Positions 33,216 through 42,503 of a DNA stretch of 64,000 nt are shown here, in pieces. Location: assembly GCA_965220955.1 (NCBI GenBank), contig CBDCRK010000032.1, positions 411,139 through 475,138 on the forward strand, read 5' to 3'. This DNA comes from CBDCRK01 sp965220955. GTDB lineage: Bacteria > Desulfobacterota > Binatia > Bin18 > CBDCRK01. How positions within the stretch are numbered: the stretch's first letter is position 1; each line of letters starts with the position of its first letter. The notes below the pieces were generated by a model. The model searched no databases. It was not told the origin of the DNA and saw nothing but the letters and a program-made list of their open reading frames with translations. The position numbers and the translations under genes were made by a program.

Positions 33216-34538
33216 ATGGCTATTGAAATCATTATGCCTCGGCTCAGCGATACCATGGAAGAAGGCAAGATTCTTAGGTGGCTGAAGCAGATGGGGGATA
33301 TAGTGAAGATTGGGGAAGTGATTGCTGAGGTGGAGACGGATAAGGCAGACATGGAGCTAGAAGCCTTTGATGAAGGGGTGTTATCTGAGGTCCAGGTGCA
33401 GGAGGGGGAGTCTGCCCTGGTTGGTGCGGTGATTGCAGTTTTGGCTGAGACGGGGGAGCAGATTATACCTGCTCAGGCTAAGAAGAAAGGAGAGAAAAAG
33501 GAGACGGTAAAGGTAGAGAAGCTCCACCAAGAAACTCATCCTCCACCGGAGGTGCGGGTTAGGGAAGTACGAGACGAGAGCGAGGCCTCGGGCGGTGGGC
33601 TGGGCCCGCAAGCACAGGCCAGGCGGGAAGAAAAAACCAAGGAAGTCACTCCCCGGGAACGGATCTTTGCTTCGCCCTTGGTAAAGCGCATGGCTGAGGA
33701 ACAAAGCATTGACCTGGCGCAGGTAAAAGGGAGTGGTCCTGGTGGCCGTATTGTGCGCAGCGATCTTGAAGCCTATATGGCGCAGTCTTGTCCCCAAGTA
33801 GCTCCGCAGCCACGAAGAGAGCTGCGGGAGGTACCTCCAGCTCCCAAACCCATTGCCGGGAAAAAAGAGGAGTTATCTCGCATGCGGGCAACGATTGCCA
33901 AGCGCATGGCAGAAAGCAAAAGAGAGATCCCGCATTTCTATGTTACAGCCGAGATCGACATGACAGAAGCAGTACGGCTGAAAGATGCGCTTAAGGCGAG
34001 CGACCGAGTCGAGGTAGAGGTTACCTACACACATCTCATTGCCAAGGCAGTAGCCGTGGCGCTTGAGCGTCATCCTTACCTTAACGCCTCGTTTATCGAG
34101 GGAGCTAGGGAAGTCAAAGGAAGAGTTAACCTTGGTATTGCCGTAGCTGTGGAAGATGGGCTGATTGTGCCCGTACTTAAGGAATGTGGGGGCCTCTCCC
34201 TTTTGAAGATTGCGGAAAGAGCTAATGCGCTAGTCGAGCGGATTCGTAGCGGTAAGCCTAGGGCCGATGATCTCTCTGATGGAACGTTTACTATCTCGAA
34301 CATGGGTATGTTACCCGTTGAACACTTTGCGGCAGTGATTAATCCACCGCAAGGAGCTATTCTAGCTATAGGGGCAATCAAGGAACGACCCGTAGTGCGG
34401 GAGAGTCACATTGTTGCGGCTAAGACCATGATGGTTACTCTCTCCTGTGATCACCGTATTATCGATGGTATCGTTGCCGGGCAGTTTCTTGCGGAGCTAA
34501 AAACGCTTCTCGAGAATCCAGTGACCTTGATGGTGTAA
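33216..34538 (+). CDS. pdhC: Dihydrolipoamide acyltransferase, E2 of a 2-oxoacid dehydrogenase complex
   Basis: A 440-residue E2 with one lipoyl domain (residues 1-77, lipoylated lysine in VETDKADMELEAF), a charged linker, a peripheral-subunit-binding domain (about 147-187: ASPLVKRMAEEQSIDLAQVK, GSGPGGRIVRSDLEAYM) and the catalytic domain ending SCDHRIIDGIVAGQFLAEL, with the H-x-x-x-D-G active site. The usual complex also needs an E1 component; none is encoded in this window, while E3 follows immediately. Pyruvate specificity is the most common case but is not proven here. A run with lpdA and lipB gives a lipoate-linked operon. Confidence 0.9.
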   Translation: MAIEIIMPRLSDTMEEGKILRWLKQMGDIVKIGEVIAEVETDKADMELEAFDEGVLSEVQVQEGESALVGAVIAVLAETGEQIIPAQAKKKGEKKETVKVEKLHQETHPPPEVRVREVRDESEASGGGLGPQAQARREEKTKEVTPRERIFASPLVKRMAEEQSIDLAQVKGSGPGGRIVRSDLEAYMAQSCPQVAPQPRRELREVPPAPKPIAGKKEELSRMRATIAKRMAESKREIPHFYVTAEIDMTEAVRLKDALKASDRVEVEVTYTHLIAKAVAVALERHPYLNASFIEGAREVKGRVNLGIAVAVEDGLIVPVLKECGGLSLLKIAERANALVERIRSGKPRADDLSDGTFTISNMGMLPVEHFAAVINPPQGAILAIGAIKERPVVRESHIVAAKTMMVTLSCDHRIIDGIVAGQFLAELKTLLENPVTLMV

Positions 34539-34625
34539 CCCCCCTCCGTAATCCTCCTTCACCGGTGGAGAGGAGATTTTTAAGTTAGTTGAAAAGGGAA
34601 TTGAACCATTACAGGAGAAGGTAGC

Positions 34626-36017
34626 ATGGAACAGTATGATCTAGTAGTGATCGGAGGCGGTCCTGGAGGGTATGTATCAGCTATCCGGGCGGCGCAGCTT
34701 GGGCTTAAAGTTGCGGTCGTTGAAAAAGACCGGCCCGGTGGCGTATGCCTCAACTGGGGGTGTATCCCGTCAAAGGCAATCCTTAGCTGTGCTGAACTGT
34801 ATGAGTCTGTTAAAGAGGGGGAGCAATATGGCATCAAGGTACAGGGTCTTTCGCATGATTACCCCCATGTGATCAAACGTAGCCGTGAGGCGGCCGATCG
34901 GTTAGCCAAGGGGGTAGAGTTTCTCTTAAAGAAAAATAAGGTAGCCTTGTTTGCCGGCAGGGGTCGGTTGGAAGGCAAGAATGCTGTGGCGGTCCTGCCG
35001 GAAGAGGGGCAGGCGCAAAAGCTTACTGCTGAACGGGTTATTATTGCCACGGGTTCGGCCGAGCGAAGTCTTCCCGGAGTAGAGATTGACGGTCAGCAGA
35101 TCATCACTAGTCGGGAGGCTCTTGTTGATACAGAGATTCCTGAGGCTATGCTCATTATTGGTGGGGGAGCGGTAGGAGTGGAGTTTGCCTATATTTACAG
35201 CACTTTTGGTAGCCGGGTGACCCTGGTGGAGATGGAGAAACAGCTCCTACCGGGGATGGACTCTGAGATTGCGCGAGAACTACAGCGGGTGTTTAGGAAA
35301 AAGGGGATTGAGGTGCTTACAGACACTAAATTTCATAACCTCACAAAATTTCCTGGTCGGGTTGAGGTCATACTGGAAGCGGAGGGAAGCTTGAAGGAGC
35401 GGACGGCTAATAAGGTTTTGGTGGCGGTAGGGAGAAAGCCGCTCAGCGAAGGGCTAGGGCTGGAGGAATTGGGGGTAGAACTTGAGCGTGGGTTTATTAA
35501 AGTTGACGAGCACCTACGCACTGGTTGCGAGACGGTCTATGCCGTTGGTGATGTTAACGGTCCGCCGCTTCTTGCCCATGCGGCCTCGGAGGAGGGTATT
35601 GCTGCGGTGGAGATTATGCAGGGACAGCGGGAGAATGGAGTGGATCATAGCAAAATTCCTGCTTGTATATACTGTCAACCCGAGGTGGCCACCGTCGGAC
35701 TTACTGAAGAACAGGCAGCCGCCCAAGGGTATGAGGTGAGAACCGGCAAGTTTCCTTTCCGTGCCTCGGGCAAGGCCATTGCTGTCGGACACGAAGAGGG
35801 GTTTGTCAAGGTGGTAGTAGACAAGACCTATGGTGAGATCCTAGGCTGCCATATTATCGGTAAGGGAGCAACTGATCTTATTGCCGAGATAAGCTTAGCG
35901 CAAACGCTGGAAGCTACCACTGTGGAACTAAGCAAGACCGTACATGCTCATCCCACTCTCTCCGAGGCTATTATGGAAGCAGCCCTCAATGCTGAGGGCA
36001 GGTCGATCAATTTCTAA
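34626..36017 (+). CDS. lpdA: Dihydrolipoyl dehydrogenase (E3)
   Basis: A 463-residue flavoprotein. FAD motif: DLVVIGGGPGGYVSAIRAAQ. Redox-active disulfide: GGVCLNWGCIPSKAIL. NAD motif: AMLIIGGGAVGVEFAYIYST. Second FAD contact: VYAVGDVNGPPLLAHAA. Dimer-interface catalytic pair: HAHPTLSEAIMEAAL. It reoxidises the dihydrolipoyl arm of E2 with NAD+. The start has GAGAAGGTAGC upstream. It lies between the E2 and lipB genes. Confidence 0.95.
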   Translation: MEQYDLVVIGGGPGGYVSAIRAAQLGLKVAVVEKDRPGGVCLNWGCIPSKAILSCAELYESVKEGEQYGIKVQGLSHDYPHVIKRSREAADRLAKGVEFLLKKNKVALFAGRGRLEGKNAVAVLPEEGQAQKLTAERVIIATGSAERSLPGVEIDGQQIITSREALVDTEIPEAMLIIGGGAVGVEFAYIYSTFGSRVTLVEMEKQLLPGMDSEIARELQRVFRKKGIEVLTDTKFHNLTKFPGRVEVILEAEGSLKERTANKVLVAVGRKPLSEGLGLEELGVELERGFIKVDEHLRTGCETVYAVGDVNGPPLLAHAASEEGIAAVEIMQGQRENGVDHSKIPACIYCQPEVATVGLTEEQAAAQGYEVRTGKFPFRASGKAIAVGHEEGFVKVVVDKTYGEILGCHIIGKGATDLIAEISLAQTLEATTVELSKTVHAHPTLSEAIMEAALNAEGRSINF

Positions 36018-36018
36018 T

Positions 36019-36072
36019 TCAATCATTGGTTCATTTTCTTATTGGTCCAATGATTCAATGTTTCAATGAGCC
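36019..36072. repeat. CAATGATTCAATGTTTCAATGA-like repeat before lipB
   Basis: The gap between lpdA and lipB is made of alternating TTCAATCATTGGTTCATT and CCAATGATTCAATG/TTTCAATGAGCCAA units, a self-complementary interspersed repeat. Because it contains ATGs, the lipB reading frame appears to begin inside it. Confidence 0.55.
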
Positions 36073-36082
36073 AATTCTGGTG

Positions 36083-36796
36083 ATGGATAAGCGCTTACAA
36101 TTAATGGATCTGGGGTTCGTGGATTACGGCAAAGCCTTGGAGGTACAGGCAGACCTGGTCCGGTCAAAGTGTGAGGGGGAAAAGGCCGACTATCTCCTCT
36201 TTGTCGAACACCCACCAGTGTACACCTTAGGAAGAGGTGGAGACGAAAGACACCTTCTGTTTCCGCTGCAAAAATGTAGGGACGGGTTTCAAACCCGCTC
36301 CCTACCCCCTCTAGTATACAGAGTAAGCCGCGGTGGCGATGCTACGTTTCACGGCCCTGGTCAGCTTGTGGTATATCCTATTCTTGATCTCAATCACCAG
36401 GGGCGAGACGTACACCTCTATCTACGCCAGCTTGAAACGGTGCTCATTGAGAGCTTGGCTATTTTTGGTCTTCAGGCCCAGAGGCTGCCCGGTCTAACTG
36501 GCGTGTGGGCAGAGGGAAAGAAAATTGCTTCTATTGGTGTGGGTGTACGACGCTGGATCAGTTTTCATGGGTTTGCCTTAAATGTGAATACCGACCTCAG
36601 GTTCTTTGACCACATTATTCCCTGTGGCCTGTATGACGTACGCATGACGTCAATGCGCGATCTCTTAGGCGAGGAGGTTTCGCTTGATCAGATCAGGGAG
36701 GTTGTAGGGCAGCGGTTTATACAGCAATTAGGCTACACAGTTGTATCGGCATGTCGGCAAGATGAAAAAGTTTATGGAGAAGTAAAGCCTGCCTGA
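36083..36796 (+). CDS. lipB: Lipoyl(octanoyl) transferase LipB with an in-frame repeat insertion
   Basis: The start at 36083 (MDKRLQLMDLGFVDYGKALE) is preferred; a longer frame from 36026 is encoded by the upstream repeat. Family motifs: LFVEHPPVYTLGRGGDERHL, VSRGGDATFHGPGQLVVYPI, KIASIGVGVRRWISFHGFAL (catalytic Lys) and IIPCGLYDVRMTSM (catalytic Cys). It moves octanoyl from acyl carrier protein to lipoyl domains, such as that of the E2 encoded upstream. Between GRGGDERHLL and VYRVSRGG there are about six to ten residues more than normal, encoded by a palindromic repeat (36275-36305). The 3' end overlaps the convergent M16 gene. Confidence 0.92.
   Translation: MDKRLQLMDLGFVDYGKALEVQADLVRSKCEGEKADYLLFVEHPPVYTLGRGGDERHLLFPLQKCRDGFQTRSLPPLVYRVSRGGDATFHGPGQLVVYPILDLNHQGRDVHLYLRQLETVLIESLAIFGLQAQRLPGLTGVWAEGKKIASIGVGVRRWISFHGFALNVNTDLRFFDHIIPCGLYDVRMTSMRDLLGEEVSLDQIREVVGQRFIQQLGYTVVSACRQDEKVYGEVKPA
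36275..36305. repeat. Palindromic repeat (TGTAGGGaCGGGTTT type) inside lipB
   Basis: GTAGGGACGGGTTT and AAACCCGCTCCCTAC form an imperfect hairpin with one offset base. The same kind of element (GTAGGGGC...GCCCCTAC) is intergenic at 42504-42573. Here it lies in the coding frame and gives the peptide CRDGFQTRSLP. Confidence 0.75.
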
Positions 36797-38097
36797 GACA
36801 GGTCGGCTACGACTACCTTAAGGAGGCGCTCGGGACGAAGGTAAGATTTTGCTACCTCCCTGACCTTTTCTAGCGTAACCTGGTCAATGAGATCCGTATA
36901 GCGATCCGGATAGTCCAAACCCAGGTCATAAAATTCCAGCAAGGCTAGAAAACCGGCTACGCTACTATTAGAGGCCAGGCGTAAAGGAAAGCTGTTAATT
37001 AGGTACGCTTTAGCCCGAGCCAGGTGCTGTGCTGTAACCCCTTTGTCAATAAAGCTCTGTACTACCTGTATGGATTCCTCCATGGCCTGTTTGGCGGTTG
37101 CGTTTTGGGTTTGCAGTACAATAGTAAAAGGACCAGGGTTTCTACGGGCAGAAAATCGGCTGCTCACGTGGTAGACAAGACCCAGGTCTTCCCTGATGCG
37201 CTGCATCAATAATGACTCGAATCCACCGCCCCCCAATAGAGAGTTCATGACCCGTACCGCATAGTAATCAGGGTTGCTACGCGCAATGCCCTGATGGCCC
37301 AGAATCACATTGGCCTGGCTTATCTCTTTATGGCCAGTAACCACCGCAGAGTTTTGGGGTAGAGTAGGGTCAGACCAAGGATGGTCAGGAATTTCCCCTG
37401 GTTGCCAGTCTTTAAACTGCTCCTCCAACAGGGCTAATGCCTCTTGCTGTGAAATACTGCCGGCGCAGGCCACAATAGTATTGTTGGGACGATAGTAAGT
37501 TTGATGGAAAGCTATAACATCAGCACGGGTGATGGCAGCAAGAGACTTCTCTTGTCCCTCAATAATCCGACCGTAAGGATGATCTGGGTAGAGGGTCTCC
37601 AAGAACATTTTTCTCGCCACCCAACCCGGATCCTCCTCCCGGGTTTTTAAGTACCCAAGGGTCTCTGTGCGTTTTTTGTCTAGCTCCTCAGTGGGGAATA
37701 TAGGATGGACGAGTACTTCCGCTAGAAGGGCGGTAGCGGCTGTTAAATTTCTGCGCAGCGTAGTGAGGGTAAGGGTGGTCGAGTCATAACCGGCATTAGC
37801 ACTGAGTGAGGCCCCTAAAAAATCAAGCTCTTCTGCCAGTACCAGAGCATCATATTCTTTGCTACCACGGGTCAGAAGAAGGGCGGTAAGGTTTGCCAGG
37901 CCTTCTTTTCCCTTTTGGTCTTGAGCTGAAGCTGCTTTGACAAATACCGTCATCACCACCATAGGAATTTCCGGCCGCTCAGCTACAAGCAGGGTAAGAC
38001 CATTATCCAGGACCGACCGTTTACCAAGCGCCTCAGCGGATACTACGGTGGGCAGAAACAGAGAAAGGTAAATTGCTAAAGTGATAAACCGTCGCAC
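36772..38097 (-). CDS. M16-family peptidase homologue lacking the zinc motif
   Basis: A 441-residue protein with a signal peptide (FITLAIYLSLFLPTVVSA). It has the two M16 halves (LDNGLTLLVAERPEIPMVVM at the start, SLLGGGGFESLLMQRIREDL and LAKAYLINSFPLRLASNS later), but at the zinc site it reads GLANLTALLLTRGSK instead of H-x-x-E-H, so it cannot bind zinc in the usual way. It is probably the non-catalytic partner of the zinc-bearing M16 protein encoded 11 bases upstream, forming a periplasmic heterodimer as in the MPP/YmxG type. It converges with lipB, overlapping by 25 bases. Confidence 0.9.
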   Translation of the reverse strand: MRRFITLAIYLSLFLPTVVSAEALGKRSVLDNGLTLLVAERPEIPMVVMTVFVKAASAQDQKGKEGLANLTALLLTRGSKEYDALVLAEELDFLGASLSANAGYDSTTLTLTTLRRNLTAATALLAEVLVHPIFPTEELDKKRTETLGYLKTREEDPGWVARKMFLETLYPDHPYGRIIEGQEKSLAAITRADVIAFHQTYYRPNNTIVACAGSISQQEALALLEEQFKDWQPGEIPDHPWSDPTLPQNSAVVTGHKEISQANVILGHQGIARSNPDYYAVRVMNSLLGGGGFESLLMQRIREDLGLVYHVSSRFSARRNPGPFTIVLQTQNATAKQAMEESIQVVQSFIDKGVTAQHLARAKAYLINSFPLRLASNSSVAGFLALLEFYDLGLDYPDRYTDLIDQVTLEKVREVAKSYLRPERLLKVVVADLSQAGFTSP

Positions 38098-38108
38098 AGA
38101 CTTCTCCC

Positions 38109-39455
38109 TTATCTTCCGCTGTTACTAGCCGCAGGAATAAGCACTCCTACGGTGCGATTATCTTCCGTGAGGTATGTTTGAGCAACTTTCTGCACGGCCT
38201 CGGGCGTTACCGCACGAATGCCCCGAATGACTTCCTTGATTAGCTGCCAATCACCCAGGGTGGCGTATTGGCCCAGTTGCAGAGCCCGATAAAAGAGGGA
38301 ATCCTGACCGAAGATGAAAGAAGATTCAACTAGATTTTGTGCTCGCTCAAGCTCGCGCTGCGAGACCAGCTGAGCTTTAAGTTTTTCCACCTCCTCATAG
38401 AGAGCGGCTTCAGCCTCCTGCCAACTTTTCTCTGTTGCCCCACGCAAAGAAAGGGTGAAAAGGCCAGGGTCTGGGGAGAGTCGGTCATAACCAGCATCCA
38501 CGCCAAGTGCCAGTGTCTTTTCTTCGATCAAGGCACGACGTAAACGCGAACTTCGACCATCTCCAAGAATGGTCGCCAGCAAGGTAAGGGCAAAGCTGTC
38601 ATCGTTTTGATAGTTGGGGACATGGTAGGCCGCCACGACTATGGGCAGAGAAGCGGGACGCCTAAGGGCTATCCGCCGTTCTCCTTTTTGGGGAGGTTCC
38701 ACCGCCCGGACCGGTGGCGGCGAAGGTGAAGAAGGAATGGAGCCAAAGGACTCTTTAATCGTGGCAAGCAAGGGTTGGGGCTCTACGTCTCCGGCCACAA
38801 CCAGGATGGTATTGTTAGGCGCATAGTAAGTCTGCCGAAAGTCAAGGAGGTCTTCCATAGTGATGTTTTCCAAGTCCGTCATCCAGCCAACCACTGGCCA
38901 GCCATAGGGATGGGCGGTAAAGGCGGCTGCTCGCACTTGTTCGAACAATTCAGACCCTGGGTTATCGGTCGTACGCAGACGTCTTTCCTCCATAACGACT
39001 TGCTTTTCGGCAGCCAGGATCTCTTGGTTGAGAACAAGATTAGCCATGCGGTCTGCTTCTAGCTCGATGACTAGGTCGAGGTGTGAGGCCGCAATATTCT
39101 CGAAATAGGTAGTGTGGTCATCGGTGGTAAACGCATTAAGGCTTCCACCCTTCTCTTGCACCAGGCGAGAGAACTCTCCCGGACCAAACTTTTTGCTACC
39201 GCGAAACATAAGGTGCTCGAACATATGGGCAAGCCCGGTGATTCCTAGGCGCTCGTTGCGTGAGCCTACTTGATACCAAACCTGAAGGGAAGCAACCGGA
39301 GTATGATGATCGACAAGAATGAGCACTTGCAGGCCATTAGGCAGGGTTTCCGTAGTAACATTCCAGGATGGCTCTTCTGCTGCTGTGCAGAGCGAAGACA
39401 GTAGTAAGACAAGAAAAAAGCCCTTTATCCCATAAATCCCCAGACGCTCAACCAC
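38109..39455 (-). CDS. M16-family zinc metallopeptidase (catalytic subunit)
   Basis: A 448-residue insulinase-type peptidase with a signal peptide (GFFLVLLLSSLCTAAEE). The zinc motif is intact: GLAHMFEHLMFRGSKKF, with His77, Glu80 and His81; the distal glutamate lies in the DLVIELEADRMANL region. The second half is inactive-type (ATILGDGRSSRLRRALIEE). It is predicted to degrade peptides in the periplasm together with the zinc-less protein encoded 11 bases downstream. Confidence 0.93.
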   Translation of the reverse strand: MVERLGIYGIKGFFLVLLLSSLCTAAEEPSWNVTTETLPNGLQVLILVDHHTPVASLQVWYQVGSRNERLGITGLAHMFEHLMFRGSKKFGPGEFSRLVQEKGGSLNAFTTDDHTTYFENIAASHLDLVIELEADRMANLVLNQEILAAEKQVVMEERRLRTTDNPGSELFEQVRAAAFTAHPYGWPVVGWMTDLENITMEDLLDFRQTYYAPNNTILVVAGDVEPQPLLATIKESFGSIPSSPSPPPVRAVEPPQKGERRIALRRPASLPIVVAAYHVPNYQNDDSFALTLLATILGDGRSSRLRRALIEEKTLALGVDAGYDRLSPDPGLFTLSLRGATEKSWQEAEAALYEEVEKLKAQLVSQRELERAQNLVESSFIFGQDSLFYRALQLGQYATLGDWQLIKEVIRGIRAVTPEAVQKVAQTYLTEDNRTVGVLIPAASNSGR

Positions 39456-39523
39456 ACTGTTACCCTCTGTCTCCTTTTTTGCTGAACTCCCACGCCCTCA
39501 TTCCTTACGTAAAGAGAAATGGC

Positions 39524-39784
39524 CTAACGGCGAGTGTAGAGGTCACGGCATTCCTGACTACAAAAGTAAACAATCTGTCCCTGGAAAGAAGTCTTGAGGG
39601 CCTCTTTCTCAAATATAAAACGGCCGCACTGGGGGTCCTGGATCATGAGTGCCCCTTCTTCTTGTCCTTTTTCCTTTCTTTTGTCTCGGCGGGGAAGAGA
39701 AGTGGGCAGAAGGAGGCGTCGCACGCCTGAAATAATCAGGAAGACGGCAAAAGCAAGAAGCAAGAGGCGAATGATCCAGCCCAT
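39524..39784 (-). CDS. Small membrane protein with a YHS/TRASH-like metal-binding end
   Basis: An 86-residue protein: one N-terminal membrane helix (WIIRLLLLAFAVFLIISGV), a basic linker (LPRRDKRKEKGQ), then DPQCGRFIFEKEAL and GQIVYFCSQECRDLYTRR. The C-x(n)-C-x-x-x-C spacing and the aromatic residues resemble the YHS or TRASH metal-binding motifs of small cysteine-rich proteins. It resembles PP0621-type proteins found near secretion or proteolysis genes. It starts 13 bases after the hflC stop and is probably cotranscribed with hflKC. Confidence 0.7.
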   Translation of the reverse strand: MGWIIRLLLLAFAVFLIISGVRRLLLPTSLPRRDKRKEKGQEEGALMIQDPQCGRFIFEKEALKTSFQGQIVYFCSQECRDLYTRR

Positions 39785-39797
39785 AGATAAGCGCGTC

Positions 39798-40652
39798 CTA
39801 CTGCCCCGTTGGGCTTTGCAGATAACGGAGCAACTCTGAGTCTGGCTGCAGCATTAGAGTCGTGCGACTGGTAAGAGTCTTCTCATATGTCTGCAGCCGC
39901 CGGGTAAAGGCATAGAACTCCGGGTCCCGGCCATAGGACTGGGCATAGATGGTGGTGGCCTCGGCATCCCCCTCACCGGTGAGGTTCTGGCTGGTCTCAT
40001 AGGCCTTGGCAAGGATAACCTCCCGCTCCCTATCCGCCCCAGCACGGATCTCTCTAGCCCGCTCATCACCCTCAGCCCGGTAGCGCTTGGCAATGCGCTC
40101 GCGCTCGGCCCGCATGCGGGCAAACACACTTGCCTGGACTTCTTGGGGTAGGTCTAGTCGCTTGATGCGCACGTCAAGGACCTCGATGCCAAAGGTTTTG
40201 GCCGTCTCTAGGGTGTCCTTGGTTACTACCTGCATAATATCCTCGCGATTTTCACGAACAAAATCGAGGAAGTTGTGCCTGGCGATTTCCTGGCGCAGGC
40301 GGGCAGAAATAATGTCGTCCAAGCGCGCCATGGCCCGTTGTTGGTCGCGCACACTACGATAAAAGTCTAAGGGTTCCTGGATACGCCAGCGCGACACATG
40401 GTCTACCAACACCCGCTTTTTATCCAGGGTGATATACTCAGCTGCTCTTGCGTCGGTTGTAAGCACCCGCTTCTCAAAGCGGCTGAGGTTTTGGATAACA
40501 GGAAACTTAAAGTGAAGCCCTGGCTCCTTTAAGATCCGTTTGGGCTCGCCGAACTGGATGACCATTCCTTGCTCCCACTCGCCTATGGTAAAGGCAGCCT
40601 GGAAGGCAACAAAGAGAGCAACTAGTCCAATGCCAATAACAAGCCTGACCAT
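39798..40652 (-). CDS. hflC: HflC, SPFH-domain membrane protease modulator
   Basis: A 284-residue protein with one N-terminal signal-anchor (LVIGIGLVALFVAFQAAFTI) and the SPFH/band 7 domain (GEWEQGMVIQFGEPKRIL, EPGLHFKFPVIQNLSRFEKR), a coiled-coil (RAEGDERAREIRAGADRERE) and LTGEGDAEATTIYAQSYGRD, the usual HflC ending. With HflK it forms a large periplasm-facing cage that holds and controls FtsH. The start is five bases after the hflK stop. Confidence 0.95.
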   Translation of the reverse strand: MVRLVIGIGLVALFVAFQAAFTIGEWEQGMVIQFGEPKRILKEPGLHFKFPVIQNLSRFEKRVLTTDARAAEYITLDKKRVLVDHVSRWRIQEPLDFYRSVRDQQRAMARLDDIISARLRQEIARHNFLDFVRENREDIMQVVTKDTLETAKTFGIEVLDVRIKRLDLPQEVQASVFARMRAERERIAKRYRAEGDERAREIRAGADREREVILAKAYETSQNLTGEGDAEATTIYAQSYGRDPEFYAFTRRLQTYEKTLTSRTTLMLQPDSELLRYLQSPTGQ

Positions 40653-40657
40653 AGCAA

Positions 40658-41761
40658 TTACCTCCCGTCTTCGTTAGTGGTAGAGTTGTTTCCCTGGGGG
40701 CGACCCCCCGCCTCTCCTGAGGTTGGGGGGGAGAGCAAATCCTTGAGGGGCAAGATCGGAACTACTCCCCCGCTCTCGCCGGCGTTAAGAATGAACTTTT
40801 CCATGGTGGGCATGATGCGCTCCACGCTTTCCAGGTAGAGGCGGTCCCTGGTGACCTCCTTGGCCTTTTGGTACTCGGTCAATATTTTGAGAAATTTTTC
40901 CGCATCACCCTGGGCACGGATGACCCGCTGGGCTTTGTAGGCTTCGGCCTGCTGCACCATTTGGGCAGCCTCTCCCCGGGCTTTGGGCACAACGTCTTCT
41001 CGGTAGCCCTCGGACTCCTTCACCAGCCGATCTCTGTCCTCCAGGGCTCGCACCACGTCATGAAAGGCGTCGCGCACTTCCTCGGGAGGGTCAACAACCA
41101 AAAGCCGAGCCTCGGTGACCAGCAAGCCGGTCTGATAGGCATCAAGTAAACTCTGGAGGTGGCTTTTTGCCTGCTCTTGGACTTCGAACCGGCCGTCGGT
41201 CATGGTGTAGTCGATGGTGTTTTGCCCTACCGCACTGCGTAAGGCTACTTCTGTTGAGGTGTGCAGGATTTCCTCGGGGTTGCGAGCATGAAACAGAAAC
41301 TGCACTGGATCCTGGATCCGGTATTGGACAAAGAGCTGTACCTCAACCATGTTTTCATCACCGGTGAGCATTAGGGCCTCCTGAGGTACTGTACGCGTGC
41401 TTCCTCTGGTCTCGCGCCTGGAGATGGTGCGCGTTGGGATAGTGCCCATTGTACGAAACCCCACCTCGGCTCTGCGCACCTGGGCAATGTCTACCACCGC
41501 ATGACTCTGGATAGGCCAGGGCAGGCGGTAGCTTAACCCCGGCCCAGTTTCTCTCGCCACCTGGCCGAAGAGCAGCACCACGCCGCGCTCCCCAGGTCCG
41601 ACCACGAAAATGCCTGAGCCCAGCCAGAGGGCCAGCAGGATGGCCGGGATAAGCCAGATCCCAAATCCCTGAGTGAACCGCTGTCCCCACCTCTTTAGGC
41701 CCTCCAACCCCTCCAGCAATTCATCTGCCGGAGAAGAATTTCCACGATTCTGTCCATTCAT
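40658..41761 (-). CDS. hflK: HflK, SPFH-domain membrane protease modulator
   Basis: A 367-residue partner of HflC. After a short cytoplasmic part there is one membrane helix (IWLIPAILLALWLGSGIFVV), then GPGERGVVLLFGQVARETGP and GLSYRLPWPIQSHAVVDIAQ, the SPFH start, followed by the coiled-coil (RAQGDAEKFLKILTEYQKAK) and YLESVERIMPTMEKFIL. The tail is rich in Gly, Asn and Pro. The FtsH gene is not in this window. It leads an operon with hflC and the small metal-binding protein. AGGAGGG precedes the ATG. Confidence 0.95.
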   Translation of the reverse strand: MNGQNRGNSSPADELLEGLEGLKRWGQRFTQGFGIWLIPAILLALWLGSGIFVVGPGERGVVLLFGQVARETGPGLSYRLPWPIQSHAVVDIAQVRRAEVGFRTMGTIPTRTISRRETRGSTRTVPQEALMLTGDENMVEVQLFVQYRIQDPVQFLFHARNPEEILHTSTEVALRSAVGQNTIDYTMTDGRFEVQEQAKSHLQSLLDAYQTGLLVTEARLLVVDPPEEVRDAFHDVVRALEDRDRLVKESEGYREDVVPKARGEAAQMVQQAEAYKAQRVIRAQGDAEKFLKILTEYQKAKEVTRDRLYLESVERIMPTMEKFILNAGESGGVVPILPLKDLLSPPTSGEAGGRPQGNNSTTNEDGR

Positions 41762-42503
41762 AATTACCCTCCTTTTCTCCTACGAGAGAATTACATCTGA
41801 CGATAACAGGAAAGACATCAGAAAGTGTAGCGCATGTGCAGACACATTGCTACATCATAAGGTTGTCCTGGACTAAAGTCTTCATAAGGTAGCCTGACTT
41901 TGGCAGGGAATTTACGGTAAATTCAGCTCAGACTATGATTGACCCTACCAGGGGAGGAAAGGAGGACAAGAATGGGCATATCAGTGAGGAAAAGAATGCC
42001 TCAAGAAGCGCAAAATTGCTTCTGTATCTAAGCGGGGTGTGAGACAACGGGCTATGCGGCAAGGATCGGAAAAGGTTTATTCCATATCTTCAAAAAATCG
42101 GCCACAGCAAGTCCGTTCTAATCAGAGGGATCCCCAGTTCCCTGCTTTTACCCCTTGCACCCTCGTGGGCCCCGATGGCATGGAGCGACCGGGGTGGGAG
42201 ATGTGGGTAGGAAGGGCATTCTTTGGCCGAGCAGACTCAAGATAAACTCTGCTGCAGTACTATACTCGCTTGTACGAGCCCATGCCCAGTGGGCATGGGA
42301 AGGAACGTCCTTGGTACACCCATAGACCCCATCAGTTCAGATCCGAGAAGGAAGAAAAAGAAGACGAGACATATGGTCTAAATGGATCACTGGGTAACGA
42401 GTTTGAGCAACAAATTTGGGAGTAAAAAATTAAGGCTACGCCCAGCAAGCAGTAAGCCTAGTACAGCGCGACGTAAGTTATCCCCAGGTTTCGTGATATT
42501 CCC

